From assembly GCF_026898115.1 (NCBI RefSeq), contig NZ_CP114036.1, positions 7,496,001-7,560,000 on the forward strand: a stretch of DNA of 64,000 nucleotides. Reading direction: 5' to 3'. A model generated the notes under the pieces. The model did no database searches, had not been told where the DNA came from, and was given only the letters and a program-made list of their open reading frames with translations. Every line of letters starts with the position of its first letter. Within the stretch, counting starts at the first letter, position 1. The position numbers and the translations under genes are program-made. This DNA comes from Streptomyces sp. S465 (lineage in GTDB: Bacteria > Actinomycetota > Actinomycetes > Streptomycetales > Streptomycetaceae). Below, piece after piece: positions 59,104-64,000 of this stretch.

Positions 59104-61311
59104 ATGACCCACCCCACCACCGCCTCCACCATCCGCTGGGAGCAGGACGACGAGGGCGTCGTCACCCTGGTGCTCGACGACCCCGGCCAGTCCGCCAACA
59201 CCATGAACGCCGCGTTCATCGACTCCCTCGACGCGATCGCCGAGCGCGCCGAGGCCGAGCGGGACGCCATCCGCGGCATCATCGTCACCTCCGCCAAGAA
59301 GACCTTCTTCGCCGGCGGCGACCTCAACGACCTCCTCCAGGTCGGGCCCGACCAGGCCCAGGAGGTCTACGAGAAGAACCTCCGCGTCAAGCGCGGGCTG
59401 CGCCGGATCGAAACCCTCGGCAAGCCCGTGGTCGCCGCGATCAACGGCGCGGCGCTCGGCGGCGGGCTGGAGATCGCGCTCGCCTGCCACCACCGCGTCG
59501 CCCTCGACGCCCCCGGCTCGCGCATCGGCTTCCCCGAGGTCACCCTGGGCCTGCTCCCGGGCGGCGGCGGAGTCGCCCGTACGGTCCGGCTGCTCGGCGT
59601 CTCCGACGCGCTGCTCACGTGGCTGCTCCAGGGGACGCGCTACAACCCCCGGCGCGCCCAGGAGGCGGGGCTGGTGGACGAGGTGGCGGCCACCCCGGAG
59701 GAGATGCTCACCCTGGCGCGGGCGTTCATCGCCGCCCACCCCGAGTCGGCGCAGCCCTGGGACGAGAAGGGCCACCGGATCCCGGGCGGCACTCCGGCGC
59801 AGCCGAAGTTCGCCGTCAACCTGCCCGCCTTCCCCGCCAATCTGCGCAAGCAGCTGAACGGCGCCCCCTACCCGGCGCAGCGCAACATCCTGGCCGCCGC
59901 CGTCGAGGGCTCCCAGGTGGACTTCGAGACCGCGCAGACCATCGAGGCCCGGTACTTCACCGAGCTGGTCATCGGCCAGACCGCCAAGAACATGATCCAG
60001 GCGTTCTTCTTCGATCTCCAGGCGGTCAATTCCGGTGCCAACCGCCCCCAGGGGATCGAGGCCCGTCAGGTCCGCAAGGTCGCGGTGCTGGGCGCCGGGA
60101 TGATGGGCGCGGGCATCGCGTACTCCTGCGCCAAGGCGGGCATCGAGGTCGTCCTCAAGGACGTGTCCCTGGAGGCCGCCGCCAAGGGCAAGGCGTACTC
60201 GGCGGGGCTGCTGGCCAAGGCGCTCGCCAAGGGCCGTACCACCGAGGCCGAGCGGGACGAGCTGCTGGCCCGGATCACCCCCACCGCCGACCTCAGCGAT
60301 CTCCAGGGCTGTGACGCGGTCATCGAGGCGGTCTTCGAGGACCCGGCGGTCAAGCACAAGGTCTTCCAGGAGATCGAGGGCGTCGTCGCCCCGGACGCCC
60401 TGCTGTGCTCCAACACCTCCACCCTCCCCATCACCCTGCTCGCGGAGGGAGTGCAGCGCGCCGACGACTTCATCGGGCTCCACTTCTTCTCACCCGTCGA
60501 CAAGATGCCGCTGGTCGAGATCATCAAGGGCGAGCGCACCGGCGACAAGGCGCTGGCCCGCGCCTTCGACCTGGTGCGGCAGATCAACAAGACCCCGATC
60601 GTGGTCAACGACTCCCGCGGCTTCTTCACCTCCCGCGTCATCGGCCACTTCCTCAACGAGGGCGTGGCGATGGTGGGCGAGGGCATCGACCCGGCCTCCG
60701 TGGAACAGGCCGCGGCCCAGGCCGGCTATCCGGCCAAGGTGCTCTCCCTGATGGACGAGCTGACCCTGACCCTGCCGCGCAAGATCCGCGAGGAGACGCG
60801 CCGGGCGACCGAGGAGGCGGGCGGCACATGGCGGCCGCATCCGGCCGACGCGGTCATCGACCGCATGGTGGAGGAGTTCGGGCGCCCCGGCCGCAGTGGC
60901 GGCGCGGGCTTCTACGACTACGACGAGACGACCGGCAAGCGCACCCGGCTGTGGCCCGGACTGCGTGAGCACTTCGGCTCGGGCGGTTCGGGCGGCTCGG
61001 ACACCGGGGGCACCGGCATCCCCTTCGAGGACATGAAGGAGCGGATGCTCTTCTGCGAGGCCATCGACACGGTGCGGCTGCTGGAGGAAGGCGTGCTGAC
61101 CTCCGTCGCCGACGCCAACATCGGCTCCCTCCTCGGCATCGGCTTCCCCGGCTGGACGGGCGGCGTGCTCCAGTACATCAACGGCTACGAGGGCGGTGTG
61201 GCCGGTTTCGTGGCCCGCGCCCGGCAGCTGGAGGCGGCGTACGGGGAGCGGTTCGCCCCGCCCGCGCTGCTGCTGGAGAAGGCGGAGCGCGGGGAGCGCT
61301 TCACGGATTAG
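59104..61311 (+). CDS. fadB: fatty-acid oxidation complex alpha subunit (enoyl-CoA hydratase / 3-hydroxyacyl-CoA dehydrogenase)
   Basis: 735 residues from ATG at 59104 (GGAGA upstream). Residues 10-200 are crotonase-like (VTLVLDDPGQSANTMNAAFI, INGAALGGGLEIALACHHRV, PEVTLGLLPGGGGVAR with both Glu). Residues 325-520 are the NAD-binding 3-hydroxyacyl-CoA dehydrogenase (VAVLGAGMMGAGIAYSCAKA, CSNTSTLPIT, GLHFFSPVDKMPLVEII). C-terminal domains follow. With FadA it degrades fatty acyl-CoA. Confidence 0.96.
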   Translation: MTHPTTASTIRWEQDDEGVVTLVLDDPGQSANTMNAAFIDSLDAIAERAEAERDAIRGIIVTSAKKTFFAGGDLNDLLQVGPDQAQEVYEKNLRVKRGLRRIETLGKPVVAAINGAALGGGLEIALACHHRVALDAPGSRIGFPEVTLGLLPGGGGVARTVRLLGVSDALLTWLLQGTRYNPRRAQEAGLVDEVAATPEEMLTLARAFIAAHPESAQPWDEKGHRIPGGTPAQPKFAVNLPAFPANLRKQLNGAPYPAQRNILAAAVEGSQVDFETAQTIEARYFTELVIGQTAKNMIQAFFFDLQAVNSGANRPQGIEARQVRKVAVLGAGMMGAGIAYSCAKAGIEVVLKDVSLEAAAKGKAYSAGLLAKALAKGRTTEAERDELLARITPTADLSDLQGCDAVIEAVFEDPAVKHKVFQEIEGVVAPDALLCSNTSTLPITLLAEGVQRADDFIGLHFFSPVDKMPLVEIIKGERTGDKALARAFDLVRQINKTPIVVNDSRGFFTSRVIGHFLNEGVAMVGEGIDPASVEQAAAQAGYPAKVLSLMDELTLTLPRKIREETRRATEEAGGTWRPHPADAVIDRMVEEFGRPGRSGGAGFYDYDETTGKRTRLWPGLREHFGSGGSGGSDTGGTGIPFEDMKERMLFCEAIDTVRLLEEGVLTSVADANIGSLLGIGFPGWTGGVLQYINGYEGGVAGFVARARQLEAAYGERFAPPALLLEKAERGERFTD

Positions 61312-61465
61312 CGTGCGCACGGGGTCGCGTGCGCTGACGGGGCCTCTGTGCGCTGACGGGGGCTCCCATGCGTTGGCAGGGGCTCCCGTGTGCTGACGGG
61401 GGCCCATGCGCTGACGGGAACTCCCGTGTGGTGACGGGGCTCCATGTGCTGACGGGCCGACCGGT
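61312..61465 (+). repeat. degenerate 20-bp tandem repeats after fadB
   Basis: About eight imperfect copies of GTGCGCTGACGGGGGCTCCC, each 17-22 nt long, fill the gap between convergent fadB and the LysR gene. Variants include GTGTGGTGACGGGGCTCCA and GTGTGCTGACGGGGGCCCA. Confidence 0.75.
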
Positions 61466-61473
61466 GCGGCCCG

Positions 61474-62412
61474 TCAGCGCGGGCCGATACGGCGTTCGAG
61501 CCGCTCGCTCACCTCCGGGCACAACTCCCGGGTGATGTCCAGGAAGGCCGCCAGGACGGGGGAGCGGTCCTGGGCGCGGAACGACATCACCAGCTCCGGC
61601 AGCTCCACCCGCGGACTCACCTCGCACACCCGGGTGCCCGGCCGCGCCGCCACCCGCAGACACGCCGGCCCGAGCCCCACCCCCACCCCGCACGACGCCA
61701 GCCCGATGATGGTGTGCACATCCCGCGCCTCGGTGACGCCACCGGTCCGCGCGGGCGCGTCGGCGCCCTCGCCCAGCAGCCCGGCCAGCCAGCCGGCCAC
61801 CACCGGCTCCTCATCCGCGGGCGCGACGATCAGATGCTGCCCCTTGAGCTGGTCGGTGCTCACCTTGCGCTGCCCGGCGAAGGGATGGGCGGCGCCGACG
61901 ACCGCGACCAGATGGTCCCGGCCGACCGTGACCGCCACCAGATCCTCGGCACCCGCGCCCCGAGGCGCCCCGCGCCCGATCGCGACGTCCAGCTCGCCCG
62001 CGAGCAGCGCCGCCGTGGACCGGCGGGTCGACATCTCCTGAAGCCCCAGCCGCACCCCGGGGTGGTCGTGGATGAACCGGCCCAGCACGGACGGCAGCAG
62101 CTCCAGCAGCGCCGAGCCGATGAAGCCGAGCCGCAGCCGCCCCGTCTCGCCCCGGGCGGCCCGGCCCGCATCGGACACGGCCGCCGACATCTCCGCCAGC
62201 GCCCGGTGCGCCCTGGCCAGGAACGCCTCGCCGGCGGCGGTCGGGAACACCCCGCGCGCCGTACGGTCGAAGAGCCGCGCGCCCAGTTCCCGCTCCAGCG
62301 CCGCGATCTGCTGGGACAGCGGCGGCTGGGCGATGCCCAGGGCGGCCGCCGCCCGTCCGAAGTGCTGATGTTCGGCCAGCGCCAGGGCGTACCGCAGATG
62401 TCGTGCCTCCAT
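61474..62412 (-). CDS. LysR-family transcriptional regulator
   Basis: 312 residues. HTH: RHLRYALALAEHQHFGRAAA, LGIAQPPLSQQIAALERELG. Effector domain with LRLGFIGSALLELLPSVLGR and the substrate-binding cleft. Related to the BenM/CatM-like group. Divergent from an alpha/beta hydrolase gene that it likely controls; a perfect inverted repeat lies between them. Confidence 0.92.
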   Translation of the reverse strand: MEARHLRYALALAEHQHFGRAAAALGIAQPPLSQQIAALERELGARLFDRTARGVFPTAAGEAFLARAHRALAEMSAAVSDAGRAARGETGRLRLGFIGSALLELLPSVLGRFIHDHPGVRLGLQEMSTRRSTAALLAGELDVAIGRGAPRGAGAEDLVAVTVGRDHLVAVVGAAHPFAGQRKVSTDQLKGQHLIVAPADEEPVVAGWLAGLLGEGADAPARTGGVTEARDVHTIIGLASCGVGVGLGPACLRVAARPGTRVCEVSPRVELPELVMSFRAQDRSPVLAAFLDITRELCPEVSERLERRIGPR

Positions 62413-62433
62413 CGGGCCGAGGATACCGCGACG

Positions 62434-62452
62434 CGATATGCGGCGGATATCG
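62434..62452. promoter_or_regulatory. inverted repeat between LysR and hydrolase genes
   Basis: CGATAT-GCGGCGG-ATATCG is a perfect 6-bp inverted repeat with a 7-nt spacer, centred in the 68-nt divergent region. The geometry fits a LysR site. Another GATATAGCGG lies at 62469. Confidence 0.5.
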
Positions 62453-62480
62453 GCGGGACGGTTGTCAGATATAGCGGTGG

Positions 62481-63410
62481 ATGACGCCGTGCCGTCCGGG
62501 TGGACTGTCCCCCATGAGTTCCACGAGTGCCACGCATTCCGAGACCCCCATGAGCGATTCCCGCCCCGACCCTTCCGACACCGTGTTCGTGCTGGTCCAC
62601 GGCGCCTGGCACGCCTCCTGGCAGTGGGCGTCCACCCAGCGCGCCCTGGCCCGGCGCGGCGCGGCGAGCCTCGCCGTCGACCTGCCGGGACACGGTTTCG
62701 ACGCCCCGCTCCCCTCGGGCTACCACCTCCCCGGCCAGCCGGACGTGGCCACCGAGAAGTCCGCGCTGGCCGGGCTGACCCTGGAGGAGTGCGCCGGGGC
62801 CGTCGTCACCGCGCTGCGATCGGTCCGCCGCCATCGGAGGGTGGTCCTCGTCTCGCACAGCGCCGGGGGCGCCGCCGCCTCCCTGGCCGCGGAGCGGGCG
62901 CCCGAGCTCGTCGACGAGCTGGTCCACCTGTCGTCCTTCGTGCCCGCCGGACGCCCCCGCTTTGCCGACTACCTGGCGTCCCCCGAGCAGACCGCGACCG
63001 TACGGGGGCAGGGGCTGATGCTGGGCGACCCGGAGGCCCTCGGCGCGTTCCGGATCAACCCGTTCTCCGCCGACCCGGACTACGTGGAGGAGCTGCGGCT
63101 GGCCTACTACCACGACGTCCCCGCCGCGTCCTTCGCCCGCTGGCGCCACGCCCTGAGCCCCGACCTGCCCTTCGCGGTGCCGACCACCCCGATCGCCCTG
63201 ACCCGGGAGCGGTGGGGCAGCGTCCCGCGCACCTTCATCCGCTGCGCCGAGGACCGGGCGTGCACCCCCGCGCTCCAGGACCTGATGATCGCCGAGGCCG
63301 ACGCGGCCATGCCGGACCACCCCTTCACCGTGGTCACGCTGCCGGGCAGCCATTCGCCGTTCGCCGCCCGCCCCGACGAGCTGGCCGCCGCGCTCACCGG
63401 GGGCCGCTGA
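62481..63410 (+). CDS. alpha/beta hydrolase
   Basis: 309 residues from the ATG at 62481; ATGs at 62514 and 62550 are equally possible because the fold begins only at DTVFVLVHGAWHASWQW. Motifs: oxyanion HGAWH, nucleophile elbow VLVSHSAGGAAA (Ser), acid near CAEDRACTP, and His in LPGSHSPF. This resembles plant-type esterase/methylesterase and salicylate-binding hydrolases. Substrate unknown. Regulated, by position, by the divergent LysR gene. Confidence 0.88.
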   Translation: MTPCRPGGLSPMSSTSATHSETPMSDSRPDPSDTVFVLVHGAWHASWQWASTQRALARRGAASLAVDLPGHGFDAPLPSGYHLPGQPDVATEKSALAGLTLEECAGAVVTALRSVRRHRRVVLVSHSAGGAAASLAAERAPELVDELVHLSSFVPAGRPRFADYLASPEQTATVRGQGLMLGDPEALGAFRINPFSADPDYVEELRLAYYHDVPAASFARWRHALSPDLPFAVPTTPIALTRERWGSVPRTFIRCAEDRACTPALQDLMIAEADAAMPDHPFTVVTLPGSHSPFAARPDELAAALTGGR

Positions 63411-63522
63411 ACACCCCGGCCCGCCGGGGCGGCCGCCGTGCCGCCGGAGGCTGTCGGTCAAGCCGCCGGAGCCTGTCGGTCAAAGGGAGCACCTGGCCGC
63501 GAACGCCTCGACGCGGCCGTGG

Positions 63523-64000
63523 TCAGTCGGCGTCCTGCCCGTACCAGGCCCGCAGCTCGTGCTTCATCGACCGCTGGAACGCGATCACCAGCGCCTCCAC
63601 CACCAGCGGCTGCATATGGGCCGACAGCGACTTCTTCGCCCGCATCCGCTCCGGTCCGCTCCCGGACTCGTGCTCCCGCTCGGGCCCCCACACCTCGTCC
63701 CGGAACAGCCGGCTGAGCTCCCGCGCCGCCGAGCGGGTGTGTTCCGAGACGACCGCGTGGGCCGTGCGTATCGTCTCCAGCTCGATCGGCACGTCCAGCA
63801 GCCGCAGCCCCAGGTGGAGCACCTTGGGGTCGATCCGGAACCGGTCCGGGTCGTCGGTGCGCTCCAGCGCCTCCAGCGCGGCCAGCCGGTCGATGTCGCC
63901 CTCTGTGAGCTCCCGTCCGGCCCGCCGGTCCAGCTGCTCACGGCTCGCCTCCTCGGGGGCGTCCGGCCCCCAGGAGGCGACCAGGGCGCGGTGGATCGCC
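63523..64000 (-). CDS. MerR-like regulator, C-terminal part (cut by the window edge)
   Basis: The frame is open from the window edge to a stop at 63523 (159 residues seen): AIHRALVASWGPDAPEEASR through LTEGDIDRLAALEALERTDD to a helical end with AHMQPLVVEALVIAFQRSMK. The LTEGDIDRL and helical pattern suggest a MerR- or TetR-like regulator with the HTH outside the window. I am not sure of the family. Confidence 0.6.
   Translation of the reverse strand, partial: AIHRALVASWGPDAPEEASREQLDRRAGRELTEGDIDRLAALEALERTDDPDRFRIDPKVLHLGLRLLDVPIELETIRTAHAVVSEHTRSAARELSRLFRDEVWGPEREHESGSGPERMRAKKSLSAHMQPLVVEALVIAFQRSMKHELRAWYGQDAD

Overview
The window is a stretch of a Streptomyces (or very close actinomycete) chromosome. 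GC content is very high. Genes often start with GTG or TTG and overlap as ATGA or GTGA. Family content also fits: an SsgA-like sporulation protein, a GPP34 protein, a fused SecDF, ECF sigma factors with SnoaL-type tails, F420-type flavoenzyme relatives and a canonical CebR box. I see no rRNA, tRNA or CRISPR array.

Region 1 (1-5.4 kb) is a four-gene leftward operon: Nudix/winged-helix protein, MTA/SAH-nucleosidase-like protein with a tail, four-pass membrane protein, second membrane protein. It has its own promoter with an inverted repeat. It sits beside wreckage of an IS256-type transposase and a possible recombinase tail. This looks like a nucleotide-sensing conflict (immune) system and is the best candidate for something undescribed. 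A duplicated-domain lipoprotein and a GH32 remnant follow.

Region 2 (7.1-18 kb) is a housekeeping-like stress module: an Rv1733c-type membrane protein, an MreB paralogue, two DksA/TraR zinc-finger proteins, a NarL-type two-component pair, a fused SecDF, two ECF sigma factors with SnoaL-like tails, and a type II NADH dehydrogenase-like flavoprotein. From memory the order matches the SCO6160-SCO6167 area of S. coelicolor. A cytochrome P450 follows at 18.3 kb.

Region 3 (19.9-27.7 kb) is a complete sugar-acid operon under a divergent GntR regulator: mannonate dehydratase, fructuronate reductase, MFS transporter, polyol/aldonate dehydrogenase, KDG kinase, KDPG aldolase. It should convert L-gulonate and/or fructuronate to pyruvate and glyceraldehyde-3-phosphate.

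Region 4 (27.7-37.6 kb) is a sulfur island. One leftward operon makes PAPS (cysN, cysD, cysC) and encodes a sulfotransferase and a glycosyltransferase, so it probably makes a sulfated glycoconjugate. A second leftward operon (ssuE, sfnB-like, ssuD) scavenges organosulfur. It is preceded by an sfnG stub and by a 26-codon leader peptide ending in three cysteines, and a LysR gene diverges from it. Between the two operons lie gene remnants and a 37-nt poly-G run.

Region 5 (38.6-52.9 kb) is mixed: an F420-type flavoenzyme, a duplicated GDSL/CE2 esterase with a CebR operator, a choline-oxidase/betaine-aldehyde-dehydrogenase-like pair with an IclR stub, a membrane-spanning HTH regulator with a long His/Asp/Arg repeat, a secreted protein, GPP34, an SsgA-like protein, a sigma/zinc-finger/membrane fusion, and endonuclease V.

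Region 6 (52.9-64 kb) has a DUF1203 protein, an aldolase plus NanT-like transporter, a 45-bp tandem-repeat block, a CaiB/FadA/FadB lipid-degradation operon, a LysR/hydrolase divergent pair, and a partial MerR-like regulator at the right edge.
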